DNA of 60,396 bases from Blautia sp. MSJ-19. GTDB lineage: Bacteria > Bacillota > Clostridia > Lachnospirales > Lachnospiraceae. The translations under genes and the position numbers were made by a program. Shown here in pieces: positions 1-9,688 of the stretch (its first letter is position 1; every line of letters starts with the position of its first letter). Below the pieces are notes generated by a model. The model had not been told where the DNA came from, did no database searches, and saw nothing but the letters and a program-made list of their open reading frames with translations. The stretch spans positions 1-60,396 of the forward strand of contig NZ_JAHLQA010000032.1 in assembly GCF_018918125.1 (NCBI RefSeq). Direction: 5' to 3'.

Positions 1-172
1 GCATGAGCGGTATTCACTAGAACAAAAACTCAATATAAGTAAAAAAGATAAAACAGCACTATCGCATTGTAAAAAGCAGTTACGCTTGATTGCTATTGAA
101 CAACAAAAAATGCTTGCGGCGTAATACTTTTTATACCTAAAGGGAATTTACACACAAAAAAGGACTTGACCT
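1..172 (+). mobile_element. 3' end of a probable insertion sequence (left copy)
   Basis: These 172 bases are exactly the reverse complement of the last 172 bases of the window; identity stops abruptly at 172/173. Frame 2 is open from the window edge to a TAA at 122-124 and encodes 40 residues of a basic C-terminus ending KMLAA, followed by a short AT-rich tail to ACTTGACCT. I read this as the end of a transposase gene plus the element's terminal sequence. The family is not recognisable from 40 residues, and the rest lies outside the window. Confidence 0.6.
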
Positions 173-273
173 CGAATTAGTAAAATAGGACATCGAAAAG
201 CACAGTTTTATCTAAAACCGTTGTACCTTTCTCATTTTATATGAAATAGAAATCGCAAAGAAATTTTTGTAAA

Positions 274-305
274 GCAAAAAGCTCCGTGAACTTATCACGA
301 AGCTT
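274..305 (-). terminator. Rho-independent terminator after tRNA-Thr
   Basis: On the minus strand AAGCTTCGTG and CACGGAGCTT form a near-perfect hairpin around a 7-nt loop, followed by TTTTTGCTTT. It starts 3 nt past the tRNA 3' end. The rest of 173-273 holds nothing I recognise. Confidence 0.8.
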
Positions 306-307
306 TA

Positions 308-380
308 AGCTGAAAATGGGACTCGAACCCACGACCCCTTCATTACGAGTGAAGTGCTCTACCAACTGAGCTATTTCAGC
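308..380 (-). tRNA. tRNA-Thr (anticodon CGT)
   Basis: A complete cloverleaf reads on the minus strand: acceptor GCTGAAA/TTTCAGC, D-arm GCTC-AGTTGGTA-GAGC, anticodon stem CTTCA/TGAAG with loop CTCGTAA (anticodon CGT, reads ACG), and T-arm GTGGG-TTCGAGT-CCCAT. The CCA end is not encoded. The tRNA sits 130 bp from the mobile-element end. Confidence 0.95.
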
Positions 381-402
381 CTGTGCTCAAGACACAAATC
401 TT

Positions 403-430
403 ATTATACCTGATTTTTCAAAAAAATCAA
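403..430 (-). promoter_or_regulatory. Promoter of tRNA-Thr
   Basis: On the minus strand TTGATT (425-430), a 16-nt spacer and a perfect TATAAT (403-408) precede the tRNA by about 22 bases. The -35 overlaps the last codons of the GlgB-like gene. Confidence 0.6.
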
Positions 431-2670
431 GATATTTTTTTTACTTTTGAAGCAGTTTTCTTTACAGCCACTTTTTTTGCAGCTACTTTCTTGGCATTTT
501 CTTTCTTTGGCGTTGCACGGCGGGTGGTTTTCTTTGCCGTCTCTGGTTTTTTGGCTGCTACTGCAAGTTTCTCCGGTTTCTTGCCCGGTGTGCAGGAAAA
601 GATAGCTACACCAAGTGCCGGAATCCGGAATGTCACAGAATACTCTCTCTCATCACACTCTGCCTGTTTGCAGGTCTTTGCTCTCGGATTAACCGTACCC
701 TTGCCACCATACTCTTTCTGGTCACTGTTAAAGATTTCCTTATACTTTCCATAAAACGGAACACCCATCTGGTAGCTCTCATATGGAACAGCCGCAAAGT
801 TGCATACAGCAAGCAGCGTTTCTTCCGGATTCTCTGTCTTTCGAAGGAATGTCAGAACATTTTCTTCATATTTCATAAGCTGTATCCACTCAAATCCTTC
901 ATAGTCATTATCAAGAACTGACATCGCCGGCTGAGAGATATATAATTCATTCAGGTCACGGATAAATTTCTTCATTTCTCCGGAAATTTCCTTATCCGGC
1001 GCCATCATCTTGCATCCTGGATGCAGCATCATATAAGAATATGCCGCACGGATCTGACTCAGTTTCTGAGACTCATCCCCCGGAAGTTTTTCCATAAAGC
1101 TTTCCTGATCCCCAGTCTGTCTGCTGCCAAGTGGAAGCACAAAGTGTTCACAGTACGTATACAGCATAGACAGTGTCAGCTGATCATGCACATACTGCCG
1201 TTCAATCGGGTCTTTGGAAAGATAATTCAGGAAATCTCCCGCCCAGTTGTTATTCCACTTGTAAGAAAATCCAATATCATCATCTTCAACACTGCCGGTC
1301 AGTTCGGACCACAGGCCATCTTCCTGTGCGATCGTCATCGTTCCCGGAAGTTTCTTATCCAGAATCGAGTTCAAATGCTTCAGGAATTCCACTGCTGCAA
1401 GGTTTTCATTCGTTCCATAAATATTCGGCCGCCACTGACCATATTCTCTTCCGAAATCCAGGTACAACATAGAATCCACATCATCCATACGAAGTCCGTC
1501 TGCATGATAGAACTCCAGCCAGTAGAAAGCATTTGCCAGAAGGAAATCTCTGACCATCGGGCTTTCATAATTGAACAGCAACGTTCCCCACATCGGATGG
1601 ATTGCCATAGACGGATCCGGATTTTCATACAACGGTGTTCCATCAAATAATTCCAGCCCACCCTCCTGTCTCGGGAAATGAGACGGAGTCCAGTCAAGAA
1701 CCACACCTATGTTTTCTTTATGAAGTGCATTCACCAGCCTCTGAAAATCTTCCGGTGTGCCAAATCTTCTGTCCGGAGCATAATATGCAAACGTGCTGTA
1801 TTCCCCTGCTTCCTCATCCAGATATTCCATGACCGGGTGTAATTCTACATGTGTGTATTTCAATTCCTTCACATAAGAGACAAGTTCTTCTGCATTTTTC
1901 CATCTGGAAAGACTTGTCTCGTAAATAGAAACCGGCTGATTGCGGTCACGGAATCTTTCACGCTCTTTCATCCATTTTTCGTCTTCCCATACATAAGAAC
2001 GAAGATCTGTTACAACAGATGCAGACGCAGGTGGAAGCTCTGTACAGGCTGCATATGGATCAGATTTCAGTTGTATCGCACCGCCTTTCAGCTTCATCTC
2101 GTATTTATAGATTTCTCCTGCACCTACGCCTGGAATGAACAATTCAAAAATACCTGACATTGGCATGCGGTGCATCATATGACATCTTCCATCCCAGCCA
2201 TTAAAATCTCCAACTACGCTGACACGGAGTGCATTCGGTGCCCATACAGCAAAACTGGTTCCTGCAACACCACCGATTTCCATTGGATGTGCCCCCAGTT
2301 TTTCATATGCATGATAATACACACCGGCACAGAAAGCTTTTTCTTCTGCCTCTGTGATCTGCACAGGAAATGCATATGGGTCTGCAAATGTTCTTGTTTC
2401 TTCTCCTCTGGTGATGCGATACTGATAAGCCGGAATCCTTCTGCCCGGAATCATTGCCGCAAAATATCCTGCATCATCCTGTTTTTCCATTTCATACACT
2501 TTTTTATCTATCAGAACCTCTGCCTTCTCTGCATCCGGAAAAAATCCCTGAATCAGAACACCGTCTGCAGTAAGACGTGGTGCCATCAGATCACGTGGTG
2601 CAGCCTCTTCTCCGTAAACGACGGCTTCAATCTCCGGCCAGTCCATATATTTATATACTTTGCTTTCCAT
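427..2670 (-). CDS. GlgB-like protein, probably inactive, with histone-H1-like tail
   Basis: 747 residues. It aligns along its length with 1,4-alpha-glucan branching enzyme (CBM48, GH13 barrel, C-terminal beta domain). Barrel region I (DWTPSHFP) and the nucleophile region (DGLRMDDV) are kept. However, the acid/base glutamate of the MAEES motif is Gln here (IAQED), the HDEVVHGK motif with the third catalytic Asp reads GSRQTGDQ, and the GNEFAQ stretch is missing. I infer it is a carbohydrate-binding or regulatory pseudoenzyme. The last ~50 residues are a Lys/Ala/Thr-rich tail with AAKK and AKK repeats like histone H1 tails. The start is the ATG at 2670, 8 nt after GGAGG; the upstream ATG at 2685 overlaps that ribosome site. 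It is divergent from the fructokinase. Confidence 0.85.
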   Translation of the reverse strand: MESKVYKYMDWPEIEAVVYGEEAAPRDLMAPRLTADGVLIQGFFPDAEKAEVLIDKKVYEMEKQDDAGYFAAMIPGRRIPAYQYRITRGEETRTFADPYAFPVQITEAEEKAFCAGVYYHAYEKLGAHPMEIGGVAGTSFAVWAPNALRVSVVGDFNGWDGRCHMMHRMPMSGIFELFIPGVGAGEIYKYEMKLKGGAIQLKSDPYAACTELPPASASVVTDLRSYVWEDEKWMKERERFRDRNQPVSIYETSLSRWKNAEELVSYVKELKYTHVELHPVMEYLDEEAGEYSTFAYYAPDRRFGTPEDFQRLVNALHKENIGVVLDWTPSHFPRQEGGLELFDGTPLYENPDPSMAIHPMWGTLLFNYESPMVRDFLLANAFYWLEFYHADGLRMDDVDSMLYLDFGREYGQWRPNIYGTNENLAAVEFLKHLNSILDKKLPGTMTIAQEDGLWSELTGSVEDDDIGFSYKWNNNWAGDFLNYLSKDPIERQYVHDQLTLSMLYTYCEHFVLPLGSRQTGDQESFMEKLPGDESQKLSQIRAAYSYMMLHPGCKMMAPDKEISGEMKKFIRDLNELYISQPAMSVLDNDYEGFEWIQLMKYEENVLTFLRKTENPEETLLAVCNFAAVPYESYQMGVPFYGKYKEIFNSDQKEYGGKGTVNPRAKTCKQAECDEREYSVTFRIPALGVAIFSCTPGKKPEKLAVAAKKPETAKKTTRRATPKKENAKKVAAKKVAVKKTASKVKKIS

Positions 2671-2779
2671 TATTTGCGCCTCCATTCTGAAATACTCTAT
2701 CTGAAATTGCTGAAATTGTATCTCTTTGCTTTAGTTTATCATTTTTTATAATAAAAATAAAGAATATAACGAATTTAGT

Positions 2780-2808
2780 TTGACAAAAACGTCTCTCTAC
2801 GATAAATT
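2780..2808 (+). promoter_or_regulatory. Promoter of the fructokinase gene
   Basis: Perfect -35 TTGACA (2780-2785), 17-nt spacer, -10 TAAATT (2803-2808). AAGGAGG lies just before the ATG at 2874. Confidence 0.65.
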
Positions 2809-2873
2809 GATGTTAGTATCTTTCTTTCCAAAAAAGGAATCACTACAGGAACTTTTAAGGAGGTTTTTATATT

Positions 2874-3845
2874 ATGGAAAAAAGACAGTTTGACGTAACG
2901 GCCCTCGGAGAGCTTCTTATTGACTTTACTGAAAACGGTTCCAGTTCTCAGGGCAACCCGCTGATGGAGGCAAACCCGGGCGGTGCTCCATGTAATGTAC
3001 TTGCCATGTTGGAAAGACTTGGTAAAAAAACTGCTTTCATCGGCAAAGTCGGAAAAGACATGTTCGGAAATCAGTTAAAAGCAGCCGTTGAAGAAGTTGG
3101 CATTGATACCAGAAACCTGATCATGGACGAAAACTGCCATACAACTCTTGCTTTTGTACATACTTATCCGGATGGAGACCGTGATTTCTCCTTCTATCGT
3201 GATCCAGGTGCAGATATGATGCTCACCAAGGAAGAAGTTCAGAAGGACCTGATCGAGTCTTCCCGTATCTTCCATTTCGGAACACTTTCTTCTACCCATG
3301 AAGGTGTACGTGAAGCAACCCGTCATGCAATTGATCTTGCCAAAGAAGCCGGATGTATCATTACCTTTGATCCGAACCTGCGTCCGCCTCTCTGGAAATC
3401 TCTGGACGATGCCAAAGTTGAAATCGAATATGGTATGTCCAAATGTGATGTTCTGAAAATTTCAGACAATGAAGTAGAATTTATGTGCGGAACCACTGAT
3501 TACGACAAGGGTGCTGCTATGATCCAGGAAAAATATCATATTCCGCTGATTCTGGTTACTATGGGAAAAGACGGAAGCCGTGCTTATTACAAAGACATGC
3601 GTGTAGAAGTTGCTCCGTTCCTTCAGGAAAATACCATCGAAACGACCGGCGCCGGGGACACCTTCTGTGCAAGTACTCTGAACTACGTTCTTGACCACGG
3701 TCTTGAGAACCTTACAGAAGAAAACCTCAAAGAACTTCTCACCTTTGCAAACGCCGCTGCATCCCTCATCACCACACGTAAAGGTGCCCTGAGAGTTATG
3801 CCGACACGTGAAGAAGTAGAAGAATTTATTGCAAGTCGTAAATAA
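2874..3845 (+). CDS. scrK: PfkB-family carbohydrate kinase, probable fructokinase
   Basis: 323 residues, full length for the ribokinase/PfkB family. The N-terminal GGAPCN sugar-binding signature and the C-terminal TTGAGDTF signature with the catalytic Asp (near residue 261) are both present. It should phosphorylate a ketohexose, most likely fructose, with ATP in the cytoplasm; exact sugar preference cannot be read from sequence. It is the only clear plus-strand gene in the first 30 kb, with its own sigma-A promoter, a strong AAGGAGG and its own terminator, so it is monocistronic. No transporter or glycosidase lies next to it. Confidence 0.85.
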   Translation: MEKRQFDVTALGELLIDFTENGSSSQGNPLMEANPGGAPCNVLAMLERLGKKTAFIGKVGKDMFGNQLKAAVEEVGIDTRNLIMDENCHTTLAFVHTYPDGDRDFSFYRDPGADMMLTKEEVQKDLIESSRIFHFGTLSSTHEGVREATRHAIDLAKEAGCIITFDPNLRPPLWKSLDDAKVEIEYGMSKCDVLKISDNEVEFMCGTTDYDKGAAMIQEKYHIPLILVTMGKDGSRAYYKDMRVEVAPFLQENTIETTGAGDTFCASTLNYVLDHGLENLTEENLKELLTFANAAASLITTRKGALRVMPTREEVEEFIASRK

Positions 3846-3868
3846 TTTAATACCATTTATGTACACAA

Positions 3869-3908
3869 AAACCCGGGCAATTCTGTTAAAGAATTTTCCG
3901 GGTTTTTT
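3869..3908 (+). terminator. Terminator of the fructokinase gene
   Basis: AACCCGG ... CCGGGTT with inner AATTCT/AGAATT pairing, followed by TTTTTT. Confidence 0.85.
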
Positions 3909-3922
3909 GATTGGTCAAATGC

Positions 3923-3968
3923 AAAAAAGCCACGGGGAGAGAAAAAATGCCATTTTCCATCCCCATTG
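3923..3968 (-). terminator. Probable terminator of the leu-ilv-ser operon
   Basis: On the minus strand, just after serA, CCA-AT-GGGGA pairs with TCCCC-G-TGG across a long loop and is followed by CTTTTTTGC. The stem has a small internal loop, so this call is less certain than others. Confidence 0.5.
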
Positions 3969-3980
3969 GTTTTGATTGGT

Positions 3981-5144
3981 TTATTTGATCACACGTACTT
4001 TGGATACGCCTTCGATTGCTCTCAGCTCATCCAGAGCTTCTTTGGATGCTGCGCTTTCCAGGTCGATGATGGTATACGCATATCCGCCACGGCTCTTGTT
4101 AGTCATATCCGCGATGTTCAGTCCCTCACTACCAAGGATCTTGGTGAACTGGCTGATCATGTTCGGAATGTTCTTGTGGGCAATGGTGATACGTCCTACT
4201 GCCACGCAGGTTCCCATGTCACAGTTCGGGAAGTTTACAGAGTTTTTGATGTTTCCGTTTTCGAGGAAATCTCTGACTTCTTTGACTGCCATAACTGCAC
4301 AGTTTTCTTCGGATTCCTCTGTGGATGCACCAAGATGTGGTGTTACAAGGATTCCCGGTCTGCCTGCTACGGTTGCATTTGCAAAGTCTGTTACGTATTT
4401 CTTAACCTTACCGCTGTCAAGAGCTTCTACAAGGGCATCCTCATCAACGAGAAGGTCTCTTGCGAAGTTCAGAAGAACGACACCGTCTTTCATCTTTGTG
4501 AAAGCTTCTTTGTCGATCATCTTGCGAGTGTTGTCTGTAAGCGGTACATGGATGGTGATGTAATCACACTGGCTGTAGATCTCATCCAGAGATTTGCTGT
4601 GTTTGATGGTTCTGGAGAGGTTCCATGCTGCATCGATGGAGATGAACGGGTCATATCCGTAAACTTCCATTCCAAGATGTGTTGCAGAGTTTGCAACCAT
4701 AGCTCCGATCGCACCAAGACCGATGATACCAAGTTTCTTACCGCTGATCTCACATCCTGCAAACTGTTTTTTCTGTTTCTCAGCCAGTTTGTCGATGTGT
4801 TCTTTGTCTTCTTCGTGTGCTACCCACTCAATACCACCAACGATATCACGGGAAGCAAGGAGCATTCCTGCAAGAACAAGCTCCTTAACACCATTTGCGT
4901 TTGCACCTGGTGTGTTGAATACTACGATACCTTTTTCTGCGCATGCATCAACCGGGATGTTGTTGACACCTGCACCTGCACGGGCGATGACTTTGACATT
5001 TTCCGGAAGCTCCATGTCATGCATCTTGGCACTTCTTACCAGGATGGCATCGGCATCGTTTAATTCTTCTGTCTGTTTGTATTCCTCTCCAAACAGGCCG
5101 AGACCTGTCTGGGAGATTGGATTGAGGCATTTATACTGGAACAT
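3981..5144 (-). CDS. serA: D-3-phosphoglycerate dehydrogenase, short type with ACT domain
   Basis: 387 residues. First step of serine synthesis: 3-phosphoglycerate + NAD to 3-phosphohydroxypyruvate. A Rossmann NAD site (GLGAIGAMVANSA, near residues 142-154), the catalytic Arg (NFARD) and His (TPHLGAST) are visible, followed by a C-terminal ACT-like domain (last ~75 residues) suited to serine feedback. The Glu of the usual Arg-Glu-His triad is not evident (VTDFANATVAG), a feature shared by this short PGDH subfamily as I recall it. The start overlaps the serC stop by one base (TAATG), so the two are translationally coupled. It is the last gene of the operon. Confidence 0.93.
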   Translation of the reverse strand: MFQYKCLNPISQTGLGLFGEEYKQTEELNDADAILVRSAKMHDMELPENVKVIARAGAGVNNIPVDACAEKGIVVFNTPGANANGVKELVLAGMLLASRDIVGGIEWVAHEEDKEHIDKLAEKQKKQFAGCEISGKKLGIIGLGAIGAMVANSATHLGMEVYGYDPFISIDAAWNLSRTIKHSKSLDEIYSQCDYITIHVPLTDNTRKMIDKEAFTKMKDGVVLLNFARDLLVDEDALVEALDSGKVKKYVTDFANATVAGRPGILVTPHLGASTEESEENCAVMAVKEVRDFLENGNIKNSVNFPNCDMGTCVAVGRITIAHKNIPNMISQFTKILGSEGLNIADMTNKSRGGYAYTIIDLESAASKEALDELRAIEGVSKVRVIK

Positions 5145-6226
5145 TATGCATTTTCCTCCTCGAATTTTTTCATGAATGCAACGAGGGCTTCTACGCCTTC
5201 TTTTGGCATTGCATTGTAGATACTAGCACGCATACCGCCTACAGTTCTGTGTCCTTTGAGGTTTACAAGACCTGCTGCCTTTGCTTCTTTAACGAATTTG
5301 GCATCCATCTCTTTGTCACCTGTAACGAAAGGAACGTTCATCAGAGAACGGGAAGCCGACTCTACTGTGCCTTTGAAGAGTTTGCTCTGATCCAGGAAAT
5401 CATAGAGGATCTTGGCTTTTTCGATGTTTCTCTTCTGCATTTCTTCCAGTCCGCCCATAGCTTTGAGCCATTTGAAGACCTTGCCGCATACGTAGATGCA
5501 GTAAGCATTCGGTGTGTTGTACAGGGAACCTGCATCTGCATGTGTCTTATATGTAAGCATGGTTGGTGTTCCCGGAAGAACATCCTCTGTGATAAGGTCT
5601 TCACGGATGATTGCGATTACCATACCTGCTGGTCCGATGTTTTTCTGGACACCACCGTAAATGATACCGTATTTGGTTACATCTACAGGCTCAGATAAGA
5701 AGCAGGAAGAAACGTCTGCTACCAGAGTTTTGCCCTTTGTATTCGGAAGAGTTTTGAATTTTGTTCCGTAAATTGTATTATTTTCACAAATGTATACATA
5801 ATCTGCATCCGGGCTGATCGGAAGATCGCTGCAGTCCGGGATATAAGAGAAGGTTTTGTCTTCGGAAGAGGCGATCTTGTTTACCTTTCCGTATTTCTGT
5901 GCTTCCTGATATGCTTTTTTTGCCCACTGACCGGTAACGATATAGTCAGCAACTCCGTTTTTCATCAGGTTCATCGGAATCATGGCAAACTGCTGAGAAG
6001 CACCACCCTGAAGGAATAATACCTTGTAATTATCCGGGATGTTCATCAGATCTCTCAGATCCTGCTCTGCATCGTCGATGATCTTCTGGAATTCAGGACT
6101 TCTGTGGCTCATTTCCATTACGGACATGCCGCTTCCCTGATAATCCATCATCTCTTCTGCTACTTCTTTCAGCACAGGTTCCGGCAGTACGGCCGGTCCT
6201 GCAGAAAAATTATACACTCTGCTCAT
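5144..6226 (-). CDS. serC: Phosphoserine aminotransferase
   Basis: 360 residues, typical length. Second step of serine synthesis: 3-phosphohydroxypyruvate + glutamate to phosphoserine + 2-oxoglutarate, PLP-dependent. The N-terminal YNFSAGPAVLP and the PLP-lysine region (YGGVQKNIGPAGM, Lys near residue 195) are clear. GAGGAGG precedes the ATG, and the gene overlaps the ilvB end by 17 bases. A serB phosphatase is not in the window. Confidence 0.95.
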   Translation of the reverse strand: MSRVYNFSAGPAVLPEPVLKEVAEEMMDYQGSGMSVMEMSHRSPEFQKIIDDAEQDLRDLMNIPDNYKVLFLQGGASQQFAMIPMNLMKNGVADYIVTGQWAKKAYQEAQKYGKVNKIASSEDKTFSYIPDCSDLPISPDADYVYICENNTIYGTKFKTLPNTKGKTLVADVSSCFLSEPVDVTKYGIIYGGVQKNIGPAGMVIAIIREDLITEDVLPGTPTMLTYKTHADAGSLYNTPNAYCIYVCGKVFKWLKAMGGLEEMQKRNIEKAKILYDFLDQSKLFKGTVESASRSLMNVPFVTGDKEMDAKFVKEAKAAGLVNLKGHRTVGGMRASIYNAMPKEGVEALVAFMKKFEEENA

Positions 6227-7901
6227 TGTTCTTCATATCCTCCTCGTCAAAAACTTCATTCAGACTTGCGCCTGCCGGTACCATCGGGAACACGCTGAGA
6301 TCCTGATCGATCCAGCAGTCCAGTACTACAGGTCCGTCTGTTGCGAGAGCCTCGCGGATCGCCGGCTCTACTTCTTCCATCTTCGTAACACGGATTGCTT
6401 TCGCTCCCATGCCCTCAGATATTTTCACAAAATCCACGGCATCGTCAAGGACGGTGTGTGAATATCTGTGTTCATAGAATAAGGTCTGCCACTGACGTAC
6501 CATACCCAGTACATGATTGTTCATGACAATCTGTAAAAGCTGTTTATGGCAGCGTACTGCTGTCGCGATCTCATTCATGTTCATTCGGAAACAGCCGTCT
6601 CCAGCGATGTTGACAACTGTTTTGTCCGGTCTTCCCATCTTGGCACCGATCGCAGCTCCAAGTCCGTATCCCATCGTTCCGAGACCACCGGAAGTCAGGA
6701 AGGTACGAGGTTCTTTGTACTTGAAGTACTGTGCGGCCCACATCTGGTGCTGACCGACATCTGTTGAGATAATTGCATCTCCACCTGTGATTTCATAGAG
6801 TTTCTCTATAATGTATGGTCCTGTGAGCTGGGAATGATCATAACTCAGAGGATATTTTGCTTTCATCTCCTGAATATGCTCGATCCACTCCGGATGCTGT
6901 TCTTCCGGAATCATTTCCAGAAGTCTGCGGAGAACTTCTCTTACATCTCCGATCACAGATGCATCTACCACAACATTCTTGTTAATTTCTGCCGCATCGA
7001 CATCGATCTGCAGGATCTTTGCCTGTTTTGCAAAGGTCCTGGCATTTCCTGTGACACGGTCACTGAAACGTGCGCCCAGAACGATCAGAAGGTCGCACTG
7101 TGTCACACCAAGGTCGGAAGTCTTGGTTCCATGCATACCGAGCATGCCGGTATACAGAGGATCTTCCCCGGAAAAAGCACCTTTACCCATAAGACTGTCG
7201 CAAACCGGTGCCTGAATCTTGTGAGCCAGTTCACTGATTTCTTTTGAGGCGCCGGAAATAACGGAACCGCCACCGACAAAAATATATGGTTTCTTTGCTT
7301 CTTCGATCATCTGTGCTGCAACTTCAAGATCCTCTTTACGAATTGTCTCGGTCTCACGGTTGATCGTGGCCGGACGGCGCAGAGAATATTCATAAGTTGC
7401 TGCTGTTACATCTTTTGTCACATCCACCAGTACTGGTCCCGGACGTCCACTCTTGGCAATATAAAATGCCTTACGGAGTGTGTCTGCCAGCATGGAGATG
7501 TCTTTTACGATAAAACTGTGTTTTGTGACCGGCATTACAATACCGGCAATATCAACTTCCTGGAAAGAATCTCTTCCGAGAAGCGGTTTGCCTACGTTAG
7601 CGGTGATCGCTACGACCGGAATGGAATCCATGTATGCGGTCGCGATACCGGTAACCAGGTTTGTAGCTCCAGGTCCGGAGGTTGCCAGGCACACTCCGAC
7701 TTTGCCTGTAGCACGGGCATAACCGTCTGCTGCATGAGATGCACCCTGTTCATGAGAAGTCAGAACGTGGTGGATCTCATCACTGTGTTTATAGAGAGCA
7801 TCATAGACATTAAGGATCGCGCCTCCCGGATAACCGAAAACAGTATCTACTTTCTGTTCCTTAAGGCACTCAATGATGATCTCTGCACCTGTAAGCTGCA
7901 T
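6210..7901 (-). CDS. ilvB: Acetolactate synthase, large (catalytic) subunit
   Basis: 563 residues. Condenses two pyruvates (or pyruvate + 2-oxobutyrate) in valine/isoleucine synthesis, with ThDP, Mg and FAD. The catalytic Glu region (FGYPGGAILNVYD and SHEQGASHAADGYARATG) and the C-terminal ThDP motif (GDGCFRMNMNE ... NN) are present. The start has AGGAGG at good spacing. No ilvN/ilvH regulatory subunit lies beside it; it must be encoded elsewhere or be absent. It is third in the leuB-ilvD-ilvB-serC-serA operon. Confidence 0.95.
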   Translation of the reverse strand: MQLTGAEIIIECLKEQKVDTVFGYPGGAILNVYDALYKHSDEIHHVLTSHEQGASHAADGYARATGKVGVCLATSGPGATNLVTGIATAYMDSIPVVAITANVGKPLLGRDSFQEVDIAGIVMPVTKHSFIVKDISMLADTLRKAFYIAKSGRPGPVLVDVTKDVTAATYEYSLRRPATINRETETIRKEDLEVAAQMIEEAKKPYIFVGGGSVISGASKEISELAHKIQAPVCDSLMGKGAFSGEDPLYTGMLGMHGTKTSDLGVTQCDLLIVLGARFSDRVTGNARTFAKQAKILQIDVDAAEINKNVVVDASVIGDVREVLRRLLEMIPEEQHPEWIEHIQEMKAKYPLSYDHSQLTGPYIIEKLYEITGGDAIISTDVGQHQMWAAQYFKYKEPRTFLTSGGLGTMGYGLGAAIGAKMGRPDKTVVNIAGDGCFRMNMNEIATAVRCHKQLLQIVMNNHVLGMVRQWQTLFYEHRYSHTVLDDAVDFVKISEGMGAKAIRVTKMEEVEPAIREALATDGPVVLDCWIDQDLSVFPMVPAGASLNEVFDEEDMKNNEQSV

Positions 7902-7935
7902 TGCGTTTCCTCCTGTGTATATAAAATGATTTCAA

Positions 7936-9609
7936 TTATTTTGCTTTCGGCACTTCAAGGATCGCTCCTCTGTTGCCTGAGGTAACCATTGCAGCATATC
8001 TTGCAAGATATCCGGTTGTGACTCTTGGTTCACGTGGCTGCCATTTTGCTTTTCTTGCTGCCATCTCTTCATCAGATACTTTGACTTCCAGTTTGAGTTC
8101 CGGAATATTGATGCTGATGATATCGCCTTCTTCAATCAGGGCGATCGGTCCGCCTACGGCTGCTTCCGGTGAAACATGTCCGATGGAAGCTCCACGGGAT
8201 GCACCGCTGAAACGTCCGTCTGTGATAAGTGCTACGGAAGATCCAAGTCCCATACCTGCGATCGCAGATGTCGGGTTCAGCATCTCTCTCATTCCAGGGC
8301 CGCCTTTTGGTCCTTCATAACGGATAACTACAACGTCTCCAGCTACGATCTTGCCGCCTTTGATCGCTGCGATCGCATCTTCTTCGCAGTCAAAGACTCT
8401 TGCCGGTCCTTCGTGTACCATCATCTCTTCTACAACTGCGGAACGTTTTACAACACCGCCGTCAGGAGCGATATTTCCTTTGAGGACTGCAAGTCCACCG
8501 GTCTGGCTGTATGGATTGTCGATCGGGCGGATAACTTCAGGATTGAGGTTTACACAGTCTTTGATGTTTTCGCCTACTGTTTTGCCTGTTACTGTCATGC
8601 ATTCTGTATGGAGAAGTCCTTTTTTGTTCAGCTCGTTCATGACTGCGTAAACACCGCCTGCCTCGTTGAGGTCTTCCATGTAGGTCGGGCCTGCCGGTGC
8701 AAGGTGGCAGAGGTTCGGAGTCTTTTCACTGATCTCGTTTGCAAAGCTGATATCAAAGTCCATTCCGACTTCATGAGCGATCGCCGGAAGATGGAGCATA
8801 CTGTTGGTAGAGCATCCAAGTGCCATATCTACAGTCAGGGCGTTCAGGATTGCTTCTTTTGTCATGATGTCTCTCGGACGGATGTTTCTGCGGTACATTT
8901 CCATAACCTGCATACCTGCATGTTTTGCAAGACGGATACGTTCGGAATATACTGCCGGAATGGTTCCGTTTCCACGAAGTCCCATACCAAGAACCTCAGT
9001 CAGACAGTTCATGGAGTTTGCAGTGTACATACCGGAACAGGATCCACATGTAGGACATGTTTTGTTCTCGAATTCTGTCAGTTCGTCTTCTGTGATCTTG
9101 CCTGCTGCATAAGATCCAACAGCTTCAAACATACTGGAAAGGCTTGTCTTGTGTCCGTGGATATGACCTGCCATCATCGGACCACCGCTTACGAATACAG
9201 TCGGAACGTTGATTCTGGCTGCTGCCATCAGAAGTCCAGGTACGTTTTTGTCACAGTTCGGAACCATAACAAGTGCATCAAACTGATGAGCCATTGCCAT
9301 TGCCTCTGTAGAGTCTGCAATCAGATCTCTTGTTACCAGAGAGTATTTCATTCCGATGTGTCCCATTGCGATACCGTCACAGACAGCAATCGCCGGAAAT
9401 ACGATCGGTGTACCACCGGCCATTGCAACACCCTGTTTTACGGCTGCAACGATCTTGTCAAGGTTCATATGTCCAGGTACGATCTCATTATAGGAACTTA
9501 CGATTCCGACTAATGGACGTTCCATTTCTTCTTTTGTTAATCCAAGGGCATTAAACAGGGAACGATGAGGTGCCTGCTGTGAGCCTGTTTTTACTGAATC
9601 ACTTCTCAT
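7936..9609 (-). CDS. ilvD: Dihydroxy-acid dehydratase
   Basis: 557 residues, full length. Dehydrates 2,3-dihydroxy-isovalerate and -methylvalerate to the 2-oxo acids. It has the Fe-S cysteines of the family ([21 protein letters not shown]) and the C-terminal [11 protein letters not shown] motif. GAGGAG precedes the ATG. ilvB follows after 34 bases. Confidence 0.96.
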   Translation of the reverse strand: MRSDSVKTGSQQAPHRSLFNALGLTKEEMERPLVGIVSSYNEIVPGHMNLDKIVAAVKQGVAMAGGTPIVFPAIAVCDGIAMGHIGMKYSLVTRDLIADSTEAMAMAHQFDALVMVPNCDKNVPGLLMAAARINVPTVFVSGGPMMAGHIHGHKTSLSSMFEAVGSYAAGKITEDELTEFENKTCPTCGSCSGMYTANSMNCLTEVLGMGLRGNGTIPAVYSERIRLAKHAGMQVMEMYRRNIRPRDIMTKEAILNALTVDMALGCSTNSMLHLPAIAHEVGMDFDISFANEISEKTPNLCHLAPAGPTYMEDLNEAGGVYAVMNELNKKGLLHTECMTVTGKTVGENIKDCVNLNPEVIRPIDNPYSQTGGLAVLKGNIAPDGGVVKRSAVVEEMMVHEGPARVFDCEEDAIAAIKGGKIVAGDVVVIRYEGPKGGPGMREMLNPTSAIAGMGLGSSVALITDGRFSGASRGASIGHVSPEAAVGGPIALIEEGDIISINIPELKLEVKVSDEEMAARKAKWQPREPRVTTGYLARYAAMVTSGNRGAILEVPKAK

Positions 9610-9688
9610 TTTATTATCTCCTCTTTATACAATCTATCCGATACTTACGGATTGTTCCGTGCATAGCACTCCCACAATCCTGGTATCG

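Noticed and set aside
2671..2685. Upstream ATG as the GlgB-like start
   Set aside because: It overlaps the GGAGG that serves the ATG at 2670.
3966..5063. 365-codon open frame on the plus strand opposite serA
   Set aside because: It is a shadow of serA codon bias: Cys/Phe/Val-rich, no family resemblance, no ribosome site.
8176..9513. 445-codon open frame opposite ilvD
   Set aside because: Antisense shadow of a well-recognised gene; Cys- and His-rich nonsense composition.
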